From the NCBI GenBank assembly GCA_934437695.1, contig CAKSAW010000041.1, positions 1 through 9,738 of the forward strand: 9,738 bases of DNA, read 5' to 3'. A program made the translations under genes and the position numbers. This DNA comes from an uncultured Blautia sp. GTDB lineage: Bacteria > Bacillota > Clostridia > Lachnospirales > Lachnospiraceae. The notes below the pieces were generated by a model, which worked only from the letters and a program-made list of their open reading frames with translations, made no database searches and had not been told where the DNA came from. This document shows positions 1-5,806 of the stretch, piece by piece. Each line of letters begins with the position of its first letter. Positions within the stretch are counted from its first letter, which is position 1.

Positions 1-1655
1 CCCTTCTGCAGGTAAAATTTCACCATATTTCCGGAAGCATAGGGGATATTTCCTCTCACGATTGCCCATTCCAGTACCAGCGCGGCTGCCCCTGCAGTAA
101 CTGCTGCAGCCAGACTGCTTCCTGAGCTTTTTCCAAAAGCACCTCCGGGAAGTGGAATAACCATTTCAACCCCCGGTGCTGCCAGATCCGGTGTCACCTG
201 ATCATTGGGCGTAAATCCTCTCCCTGCCTGAAAATACAGACTGTTATCCCTGTACTGATAAGCAGTCGCTGTAATACTTCTGGTGGAATCTCCGGGTGCA
301 GTAACCGTATTGTATGGAGTAGATTCCAGAAAATAAGTATCCTGGGAGATCAGTCCCTGAACAGGAAGCCACATGTGAAATCTGCTGCCTGCTCCGTTAT
401 TATCTCCAACATTTATCTTCCAGATTCCGGCTGCAGGATGAAAAAACCTGAAATAAATCAGCTGCTTTCCGGTCATTCTCTCCAGTCCCACATAATTCAC
501 CAACACCTTTGTCTCCACAAAAATAAAGTTTAATTCCTGAGTTCCTGCACCAAGAGAACTGCTCACATACAGCATTTCTCCTGCCGGAGACTGCACGGAT
601 ATTGCATAATCTCCAGGAGGATCTCCCCAGAATTCCATGGAAAATCCCTGTTCTCCATCTGCAATACGCAGTTCTACAGTATCCTGATTCTTCCTGCCTC
701 CCGGCTCTGCAGTATAATGATGCTGAGTAGCTCCCTCGTTTCCTGCAGCCACAGATACTGATACCTGAGAATCTTCATTAATATAATCCACATATCTGCT
801 CAGTTCACTGTCACCGATATGTGCTCCCTGGCTGGTGCCAAGTCCAAGACATACAGATACAGGCATTCCCATTGCCTTCGCCATTTTTACAGCAAAAGAG
901 ATTCCCAGCATGATATCATTCTCCTGAAATACCTGTGCCTGAGGTGAGTACTGATAGAATTTTCGCAGATAAGATTTTGCAGTCTTTAATTTTACCACAA
1001 TAATCGTAGCCTCAGGTGCAGCTCCTGAGAAATTTTCCGATGGCACAAAATTACCTGCTGCCAGTCCTGCCATAGCTGTTCCATGACCATTCTCATCCAA
1101 TGACGGCACGATTTCCTGTGGATTTTCCGACTGAAGCGCCTGATTGATCTCCGTTCTGGAAAAAACTTTTCCATAGGGGACCCGTTCATCCTCCTCTCCA
1201 GAAATGGTCTGATCCCAGATATATGCGATCCTGCTCACATCTCCGCTGCGAAATACCGGATTCATATAATCGATTCCTGAATCTATCACTGCAACAACTG
1301 TTCCCTCTCCCCTCAGCTTCAGATAAGGATGATTATTCAGCCGGGTGATCCCCGATGAATTCATCCCATCAACATCCATAAATGTATAACACTTGGGTAA
1401 TGGCGCATAGGTATAAGAATTAATCTCCAACGGCATGATCTCTTTCAGTGGAATATATAAAATCCCAAACATCTCATTCACCGGAAGAAATTCCGCATCT
1501 GGTCTGTTCTCATAATCTCCCCCTGTATTATATCCATGTTTCACAATAAAATCCCCGTACTGTTCATCCTGTGCCGGTGGTATTGATGGCACGGGATGAA
1601 TGCCGGGGATCTTTTCCTGCTGTATCTGCACTTCAAAATCATCAGGTCTGAACAT
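1..1655 (-). CDS. S8 family serine peptidase, CspA/CspB-like subtilase (C-terminus cut by window edge)
   Basis: The reading frame is open from an ATG at 1655 to the window edge, giving 551 codons without a stop. The subtilisin triad is present: Asp125 in DSGID, His191 in NGHGT and Ser514 in GSSLAAA, with the oxyanion Asn306 in AAGNEG. About 200 residues separate Asn306 from Ser514, room for the inserted jelly-roll domain of clostridial Csp-type subtilases. About 115 residues precede the core, fitting a Csp-like prodomain, and no signal peptide is visible, so export is not obvious. The nucleophile block reads GSS rather than the usual GTS, and the usual Pro after it is Ala. GGGAG at 1663-1667 lies 7 nt before the start, which supports the ATG. 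The gene follows the Lgt-like gene by 49 nt with no terminator and is probably last in the four-gene operon. Csp proteins act in spore germination, but many Lachnospiraceae carry similar proteases of unknown target, so the substrate here is unknown. Perhaps only a few dozen residues are missing. Confidence 0.93.
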   Translation of the reverse strand, partial: MFRPDDFEVQIQQEKIPGIHPVPSIPPAQDEQYGDFIVKHGYNTGGDYENRPDAEFLPVNEMFGILYIPLKEIMPLEINSYTYAPLPKCYTFMDVDGMNSSGITRLNNHPYLKLRGEGTVVAVIDSGIDYMNPVFRSGDVSRIAYIWDQTISGEEDERVPYGKVFSRTEINQALQSENPQEIVPSLDENGHGTAMAGLAAGNFVPSENFSGAAPEATIIVVKLKTAKSYLRKFYQYSPQAQVFQENDIMLGISFAVKMAKAMGMPVSVCLGLGTSQGAHIGDSELSRYVDYINEDSQVSVSVAAGNEGATQHHYTAEPGGRKNQDTVELRIADGEQGFSMEFWGDPPGDYAISVQSPAGEMLYVSSSLGAGTQELNFIFVETKVLVNYVGLERMTGKQLIYFRFFHPAAGIWKINVGDNNGAGSRFHMWLPVQGLISQDTYFLESTPYNTVTAPGDSTRSITATAYQYRDNSLYFQAGRGFTPNDQVTPDLAAPGVEMVIPLPGGAFGKSSGSSLAAAVTAGAAALVLEWAIVRGNIPYASGNMVKFYLQK

Positions 1656-1704
1656 TTTTGTTCTCCCGGGATTTTTTATACATGATATGTGCGATATTTA
1701 TTGT

Positions 1705-2478
1705 TTATGATAATTCGTTACTGTTTGTTTCTTTTTGCTTTCTCAGAACATTTATCAATAATCCAACTCCTGCCATTGCCGTAAAAATACTGATAAACTG
1801 CGAGGTTGAAAGTACTCCAACGCTTCCTCTCTCAATATCTCCTCTGAAAAACTCTATCACAAACCTTCCTATACTGTAAAATATCAGATAACAGGACGCC
1901 ACCTGTCCGTCCGCTTTTTTGTGTTTTGCCACATAAAGCAGCAGAAAAAAATGTACAAAATCCAGAATACTTGAATATATCTGTGTAGGAATCAGTTCCA
2001 CATTGTTTGGTGCAAAATCTGAATTTGTAAAGGTAACCCCAAACACTCCTGTCGTTTCTTTTCCGTAGCAGCATCCCGCAAGAAAACATCCAATCCTGCC
2101 AAATCCCTGTGCCAGTGCAATAGATGGCATCATAAGGTCAAAATACTCCAGAAATTTCAGTTTCTTTATCCTGCAGTACAGCCATCCCGCCAGTATGCCA
2201 CCGATGATTCCCCCATAAACTATAAATCCATTCGAACCTATCAGCCGACGTGGGTCCTGAAGAAATTCCCTCCAGTTTGTGATCCAGAACAAAAGTTTTG
2301 CAGAAGCAAAACCGCCAATGGCACACCATGCCGCCAGATAAAAAATATGTTCATATGCAAGATTCAGCTTACGTGCTCTCTGCTCTGCCACAAACCAGGC
2401 AGCCAGCACGCCCATGGCAATCATAAAGCCATAACCGTAAACAGTCAGCGAACCTATATGCAATAACTCATTATGCAT
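1705..2478 (-). CDS. lgt: Lgt-family (prolipoprotein diacylglyceryl transferase-like) membrane protein, active-site variant
   Basis: A 257-residue multi-pass membrane protein with the Lgt layout: YGYGFM near the N-terminus (Tyr16, equivalent to E. coli Tyr26), VYGGIIGG at 87-94, GRIGCFLAGCCYG at 127-139, PTQIY at 164-168 and EFFRGD at 209-214. Lgt normally transfers diacylglycerol from phosphatidylglycerol to the lipobox Cys of prelipoproteins. Arg128, Gly139 and Arg212 match E. coli Arg143, Gly154 and Arg239. Other key positions differ: His103 is Tyr88, Asn146 is Cys131, Glu151 is Cys136, and the HPSQLYE block has lost its His and Glu. This cysteine-rich version recurs in many Firmicutes and is often annotated only as Lgt family. 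AGAGAGG at 2488-2494 supports the start. The gene lies 55 nt after the arginase-family gene and 49 nt before the protease. Family membership is secure. Whether it is the cell's working Lgt or a paralogue with another job cannot be told here. Confidence 0.88.
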   Translation of the reverse strand: MHNELLHIGSLTVYGYGFMIAMGVLAAWFVAEQRARKLNLAYEHIFYLAAWCAIGGFASAKLLFWITNWREFLQDPRRLIGSNGFIVYGGIIGGILAGWLYCRIKKLKFLEYFDLMMPSIALAQGFGRIGCFLAGCCYGKETTGVFGVTFTNSDFAPNNVELIPTQIYSSILDFVHFFLLLYVAKHKKADGQVASCYLIFYSIGRFVIEFFRGDIERGSVGVLSTSQFISIFTAMAGVGLLINVLRKQKETNSNELS

Positions 2479-2533
2479 GTTTCAAATCCTCTCTGTGTCT
2501 AAATAATCTCTGTCATTCTCTCATTATTACAAT

Positions 2534-3334
2534 TCATTTCGCAAATAAGTCTCCAAAAGTTTCCAGCAATTTTTCATTCGCAAAATCATTCGCTTCATTC
2601 TCATGTATTGATTCCACATCCGCTTCCCCGCAGATATCCACACCAGCAATGACTCCGCCTGTTTCTTTTGCACATTCCAGCACAGTCTGTACACCGGCCA
2701 GCAGAGTTGTCAGATGCATATCTCCCTGACTCCATGCAGTCTGCGCATCTTCCGGACAAAGTACATCCTTATCAATCGAAATATACAGTGGCAATGCTTC
2801 TCTGTTCTTCCAGTTACACGCACTGCTGACTGTATCTCTGAGAAATTTATTGACCTCTGTTTCAGTAAGCTCCTGAAGTCTCTCTCTCGACAGAAATGTT
2901 ACTCTCTCTTTCAATCTGCCCTCTGCCTGCTCATAAGCAGCCTCATCCGGACCTACGAGGATCACATGTTTTAGATTTTTCAGTTCATCCATAGATGCTG
3001 CGATCCATCCTCCGCAGGATAATATCCCGCCAAAGGCAGGAGGCTGCATATCCGTATGATTATCATAGACCAACAGACAAAATTGATCCTCAATTTTAGC
3101 CAGCCACAGTCTTGTCATATAGTGATAATTGCCGGAATCAATAAAATGAATTCCGGCAGCTGAATAATTTTCTGTTCTTTTACTGATCTCGGCGATTGCC
3201 TCATCATCACAATAGCAGTTAGTTCCGCAGGTATCCTGAAGCTCTATCCAGGATACCTGCCTGTCTTTCCAGAATTCTTCCTCTCTGTAAATTCCGGAAA
3301 AATTCATAAGTACAATCTGTATCTGTTCCTCCAT
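2534..3334 (-). CDS. Arginase/agmatinase-family (ureohydrolase fold) metalloenzyme, substrate unknown
   Basis: This 266-residue protein has the full set of binuclear metal ligands of the arginase superfamily: His71 in GNYHY (for GGxH), Asp91, His93 and Asp95 in YDNHTDM (for DAHxD), and Asp188 and Asp190 in SIDKDVLCP (for SxDxDxxDP). Members hydrolyse guanidino or related C-N bonds, for example arginine, agmatine, formiminoglutamate or guanidinobutyrate, using two Mn2+ ions. The region that carries the arginase proton-shuttle His (His141 in rat liver enzyme) reads LSCGGW here, and the C-terminal block reads VDICGEAD instead of DVVEVNP, so the substrate pocket is not that of a standard arginase. 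At 266 residues it is somewhat shorter than typical arginases of about 300. Its start is 7 nt after the stop of the DUF308 gene, and AAGGA within the end of that gene serves as ribosome binding site, which indicates coupled translation. No arginine or polyamine pathway gene lies nearby to name the substrate. Confidence 0.85.
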   Translation of the reverse strand: MEEQIQIVLMNFSGIYREEEFWKDRQVSWIELQDTCGTNCYCDDEAIAEISKRTENYSAAGIHFIDSGNYHYMTRLWLAKIEDQFCLLVYDNHTDMQPPAFGGILSCGGWIAASMDELKNLKHVILVGPDEAAYEQAEGRLKERVTFLSRERLQELTETEVNKFLRDTVSSACNWKNREALPLYISIDKDVLCPEDAQTAWSQGDMHLTTLLAGVQTVLECAKETGGVIAGVDICGEADVESIHENEANDFANEKLLETFGDLFAK

Positions 3335-3341
3335 ATTTCAC

Positions 3342-4268
3342 TCAGTCCTTCCATTCTTCCAACGGTTCGTCATGATTTTTCAACATCTCCCTGATTTCTT
3401 TTCCCGGACTTTCCACTTTTTCCTCTACAGTCTGCACATTTGCATCCAGAATTGTATCTGCGTCTGCTGCATCTGCAGTTTTCTCAGTTTCTATCTCCAG
3501 TTCTGTTTCCCGGATATGAAGTTTCTCGTCATTCTCTTCTTCTGTTTCATCCGATTCCAAAACTTCCTCTTTATCTTCTTTATCTTCTTTATTCAGATCA
3601 GTTCCCTTTAACCTCTCCCATGACAAAGCCGGCTTCTCTGTATTACTTTCTTTGCTTTCAACTGAAGTCTCATCCCCTGCTTTCTTTCCTGTATTATCTT
3701 CCTGTTCTTTTACACTTTCAGATTTATCTGACTTTCGCATTCCCAGACGGATCATGAGCAGGAATACAATATCAGCCGCCCCATTGGCAGTCAGGATCAT
3801 TCCTGAGAACAGGATCATTCTTTTTATACTCATAAAAGAATAGAACAACATGGAAATCCCAAGTGCAATAAATACCAGACATCCGATAAGAATTATTTTC
3901 CAACGTGCTCTCTGGGCTTTTTTCAGTCTGTAGCTGCCTTTTATCTTCCAGATACTGTCAACCAGCACAAAAGCACCCAGTAAATACGGAAGGATTTTGA
4001 TCACTATCTGAGGTGTAAAAAAAAGAAAAATCCCCAGCACCATAACGATCACACCTGTAAACAGATCAAGGATCGTTGCCTTCTTTTTCTCTGCTGTGTA
4101 TATGACAATATGGTAAATACCGGATGCGATCATCACCAGACCAAACACGATCTTACAGATAATATTTACTGTCTGATCAGGGATCAAAATCAGACACAGA
4201 CCAAACATCAGATAAAACACAGATGATATGATCTCACTTTTAAAAAAATCAGAAACTTTTTTTCCCAC
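3342..4268 (-). CDS. DUF308 (HdeD-like) six-helix membrane protein with long acidic cytoplasmic tail
   Basis: The first 175 or so of 308 residues form six hydrophobic segments (about 14-31, 36-57, 65-84, 89-104, 123-146 and 151-174) in the three-hairpin pattern of DUF308, the family of E. coli HdeD, a membrane protein linked to acid resistance. The lysine- and arginine-rich loop at 110-124 suits a cytoplasmic side. After Arg178 comes a tail of about 130 residues very rich in Glu, Asp, Lys and Ser, probably disordered, with a short KED/KED/KEE repeat at 227-235. The tail is an addition to the usual small DUF308 unit. The start is GTG, chosen because AGGAGG at 4277-4282 sits 8 nt upstream and the first hydrophobic segment follows closely. 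It is the first gene of the leftward operon, with a promoter at 4329-4357. The biochemical role of DUF308 is not established, so none is assigned. Confidence 0.87.
   Translation of the reverse strand: MGKKVSDFFKSEIISSVFYLMFGLCLILIPDQTVNIICKIVFGLVMIASGIYHIVIYTAEKKKATILDLFTGVIVMVLGIFLFFTPQIVIKILPYLLGAFVLVDSIWKIKGSYRLKKAQRARWKIILIGCLVFIALGISMLFYSFMSIKRMILFSGMILTANGAADIVFLLMIRLGMRKSDKSESVKEQEDNTGKKAGDETSVESKESNTEKPALSWERLKGTDLNKEDKEDKEEVLESDETEEENDEKLHIRETELEIETEKTADAADADTILDANVQTVEEKVESPGKEIREMLKNHDEPLEEWKD
3564..3590 (-). repeat. 9-bp coding tandem repeat (KED KED KEE) in the DUF308 protein tail
   Basis: Two perfect 9-bp units lie at 3573-3581 and 3582-3590, with a third, degenerate unit (7 of 9 matches) at 3564-3572. 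On the minus strand they read AAAGAAGAT and encode Lys-Glu-Asp. Gain or loss of a unit would keep the frame and change only tail length. Confidence 0.75.
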
Positions 4269-4276
4269 AAGCTTTT

Positions 4277-4282
4277 CCTCCT
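4277..4282 (-). promoter_or_regulatory. Strong ribosome binding site that fixes the GTG start of the DUF308 gene
   Basis: The minus strand reads AGGAGG here, followed by an 8-nt spacer and GTG at 4268-4266. Without it, the GTG start would not be a safe choice. Confidence 0.85.
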
Positions 4283-4328
4283 GACTGTATAACTACTGTT
4301 ATTTTTTATAAATTTTCTCTTAAGAAGA

Positions 4329-4357
4329 AGTATAACTGCTTTCTTCAGCTTCGTCCA
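4329..4357 (-). promoter_or_regulatory. Predicted sigma-A promoter of the leftward four-gene operon
   Basis: On the minus strand TGGACG (4357-4352) is separated by 17 nt from TATACT (4334-4329). Matches to consensus are 4 of 6 and 5 of 6. Transcription would begin near 4322 and give a leader of about 54 nt before the GTG start at 4268. Confidence 0.6.
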
Positions 4358-4399
4358 CAGGCAACTGAATGACTTTGTGTAAAATTTGTGAATTTTTCC

Positions 4400-4427
4400 T
4401 TGAAGTTTTTTGGGGGCGTATTATAAT
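4400..4427 (+). promoter_or_regulatory. Predicted sigma-A promoter of the acylation operon, with T6-G5 run in the spacer
   Basis: TTGAAG (4400-4405) and a perfect TATAAT (4422-4427) are separated by 16 nt, one short of the optimum. The spacer contains TTTTTT (4406-4411) directly followed by GGGGG (4412-4416). The predicted start is near 4434, giving a leader of about 67 nt. This promoter and the leftward one are arranged back to back, with about 40 nt between their -35 boxes. Confidence 0.7.
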
Positions 4428-4443
4428 AAACTCGAACTATGTC

Positions 4444-4485
4444 ATAAAATGGAGATTATTTCCAATAAAATAGGGATTATTTCCA
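4444..4485 (+). repeat. Two tandem 21-bp repeats between promoter and first start codon (candidate operator)
   Basis: Units at 4444-4464 and 4465-4485 are directly adjacent and match at 19 of 21 positions. Both end in GATTATTTCCA; they differ only in the stretch GGAG versus AGGG. The first unit includes a near-palindrome TGGAGATTATTTCCA (12 of 15 symmetric positions). The array starts about 10 nt after the predicted transcription start and ends 2 nt before the ribosome binding site, so a bound factor, on DNA or RNA, would be placed to block expression. Two helical turns per unit would put two bound monomers on the same face of the DNA. Confidence 0.7.
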
Positions 4486-4486
4486 T

Positions 4487-4493
4487 AGGAAGG
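4487..4493 (+). promoter_or_regulatory. Ribosome binding site for the TTG start of the SGNH gene
   Basis: AGGAAGG lies 7 nt before TTG at 4501. The next in-frame ATG is far inside the protein, past the GDS motif, so this site and TTG are the only reasonable initiation point. Confidence 0.75.
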
Positions 4494-4500
4494 ATTTACT

Positions 4501-5286
4501 TTGAAAAAACAACCAAAGAATAAAGTTTTTTTTCTGATCCCTGCTGGTATCATACTTGCCGGTGCAGTTATTTTTTTGTGCACCCGCAGCCACGGGGATG
4601 ATTCTGTCTGTAAAGAAAATGTAGCACGCCTCCAGGAACTGGAAAATGCAGATATTTCTCAGACAGAACAACAGCTTCAGGCTCTGAAACAGATAACTTC
4701 AGATCCTGCTGCCTCAGGTGACTCTGTCACAACCGTCTTAAGTGATGTAGAAATCCGCCAGGTATTTACCGGCAATGTCATCATTGGTGATTCTATCACA
4801 GAATCTATCGTAGAATATGGATATCTGGATACAGATGTAGTGATCAGCAAACGAGGATTAAATGTGGGGGCTGCTGATGATCAGATCAGTACAGCCATCG
4901 GCCTGAATCCAACTCATATATTCATGGCTTTTGGTTCCAATGATCTGGAAATATATGGTTCCGCATCCTCTGAATTTATTGATGCCTACAGAAAACAGAT
5001 TAAAAAAATCCAGACAGCACTGCCAGACGTTCCAATCTATATTAACTGTATTCTGCCGATCACAGATGAGGCGATCGCCCAGACTCCTGATCTGGGATAT
5101 TATTCTGATTATAATAAGGGACTTGTCAGTCTTTGTCAGGAATTGGGATGTACCTTTATTGATAACGCAGCTATTGTAGCAGACAGTTCAGAAAATCTGT
5201 ATGAACCGGATGGTGAACATGTAATTCAGGACTATTATCCCAAATGGCTGACACACATGGCACAGATAGCGGGGTTACAGGTATGA
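4501..5286 (+). CDS. Membrane-anchored SGNH/GDSL hydrolase (likely O-acyl esterase or transferase)
   Basis: This 261-residue protein has all four SGNH blocks: GDS with nucleophile Ser98, Gly119 in KRGLNVG, Asn147 in GSND, and Asp237/His240 in DGEH. A basic N-terminus followed by a hydrophobic helix at about 9-27 suggests an N-terminal anchor with the catalytic domain outside the cell. Cys27 is not in a proper lipobox (Leu precedes it), so lipidation is unlikely. Residues 35-85 are a polar, Gln/Glu-rich linker, possibly a short coiled coil. SGNH enzymes hydrolyse or transfer ester-linked acyl groups, and beside an MBOAT and a DHHW protein the likely substrate is an O-acylated surface glycan. 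The start is TTG, as set by AGGAAGG upstream. It is first in the operon, and its stop overlaps the next start as ATGA at 5283-5286. Whether it adds or removes acyl groups cannot be read from the sequence. Confidence 0.88.
   Translation: MKKQPKNKVFFLIPAGIILAGAVIFLCTRSHGDDSVCKENVARLQELENADISQTEQQLQALKQITSDPAASGDSVTTVLSDVEIRQVFTGNVIIGDSITESIVEYGYLDTDVVISKRGLNVGAADDQISTAIGLNPTHIFMAFGSNDLEIYGSASSEFIDAYRKQIKKIQTALPDVPIYINCILPITDEAIAQTPDLGYYSDYNKGLVSLCQELGCTFIDNAAIVADSSENLYEPDGEHVIQDYYPKWLTHMAQIAGLQV
5271..5274 (+). promoter_or_regulatory. Weak ribosome binding site at the coupled start of the DUF4358 gene
   Basis: GGGG sits 8 nt before ATG at 5283, which overlaps the SGNH stop as ATGA. The weak site and the overlap suggest that ribosomes finishing the SGNH gene reinitiate here. 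An in-frame ATG at 5244 would add 13 polar residues before the hydrophobic anchor and lacks a convincing site. Confidence 0.55.
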
Positions 5287-5759
5287 AAAATTATTTACAT
5301 ATTTTTATCAAAAGCGGACTTGTCCTTTTCCTTGCTGTCTATCTGACTGTCCTGTACACTTCCGACAGTGCAAAGAATGTGCCTATGGAACAGATCACAC
5401 AGACTCTGGAGCAGAATTCCGATATCTCTTCTCTGAATAAAGAAACCCGTTCTGATCTGAAACATTATTACCAGACAGATGACCGCACTATTGATGGTTA
5501 TTTCTTCTATAAGGCAGCTTCCCCTATGGCAGTGGAAGAGATCTGCATTATGAAAGCCAGCGATAATGCTCAGGCAAATATATTGCTTGAAAGTGCAAAC
5601 TCCCATCTTTCCAGCCAGAAGCAGGTATTTGAAGGATACGGTACAGATCAGATGGCTCTTCTTAACAATGCAGTTGTAGGAAAAAAAGGAAACTATGTAT
5701 ATTATATGTGCGGAGCAGATGCTCAGGACTGGCGTACTGCTTTTCTTGCTCTGATATGA
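5283..5759 (+). CDS. DUF4358 domain protein, N-terminally anchored, function unknown
   Basis: From ATG 5283 the protein has 158 residues. One hydrophobic segment (about 11-26) follows a short basic start and indicates a signal anchor. No lipobox Cys is present. Residues about 70-145 match the DUF4358 pattern as I recall it: a Tyr/Ala-rich strand leading into VEEICIMK (84-91), a Gln/Ala-rich helix, then FEGYGTDQ (116-123) and KKGNYVYY (134-141). The family is common in Lachnospiraceae, often as small lipoproteins or anchored proteins near MBOAT genes, but I know of no assigned activity. No conserved catalytic triad is apparent, so a structural, scaffold or substrate-binding role outside the membrane is more likely than an enzyme; this is inference. 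Its ATGA overlap with the SGNH gene and the 47-nt gap to the MBOAT gene place it inside the acylation operon. Confidence 0.82.
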   Translation: MKNYLHIFIKSGLVLFLAVYLTVLYTSDSAKNVPMEQITQTLEQNSDISSLNKETRSDLKHYYQTDDRTIDGYFFYKAASPMAVEEICIMKASDNAQANILLESANSHLSSQKQVFEGYGTDQMALLNNAVVGKKGNYVYYMCGADAQDWRTAFLALI

Positions 5760-5806
5760 TCCTTTATCCACAACATTCATAACATCCGGATTGGAGAACT
5801 TTTAAT

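Noticed and set aside
3372..3843. Plus-strand frames opposite the acidic tail of the DUF308 gene
   Set aside because: The Phe/Leu/Ser-rich translation is the expected antisense image of Glu/Lys-rich coding DNA.
5764..5772. Perfect DnaA-box sequence TTATCCACA between the DUF4358 and MBOAT genes
   Set aside because: A single box inside an operon, with no cluster of boxes, no AT-rich unwinding region and no replication genes nearby. A lone match in a window this size is quite possible by chance.
5295..5780. 161-residue open frame antisense to the DUF4358 gene
   Set aside because: It is fully covered by a well-supported gene on the other strand, and its composition (rich in Cys, Ile and His) does not look like a protein.
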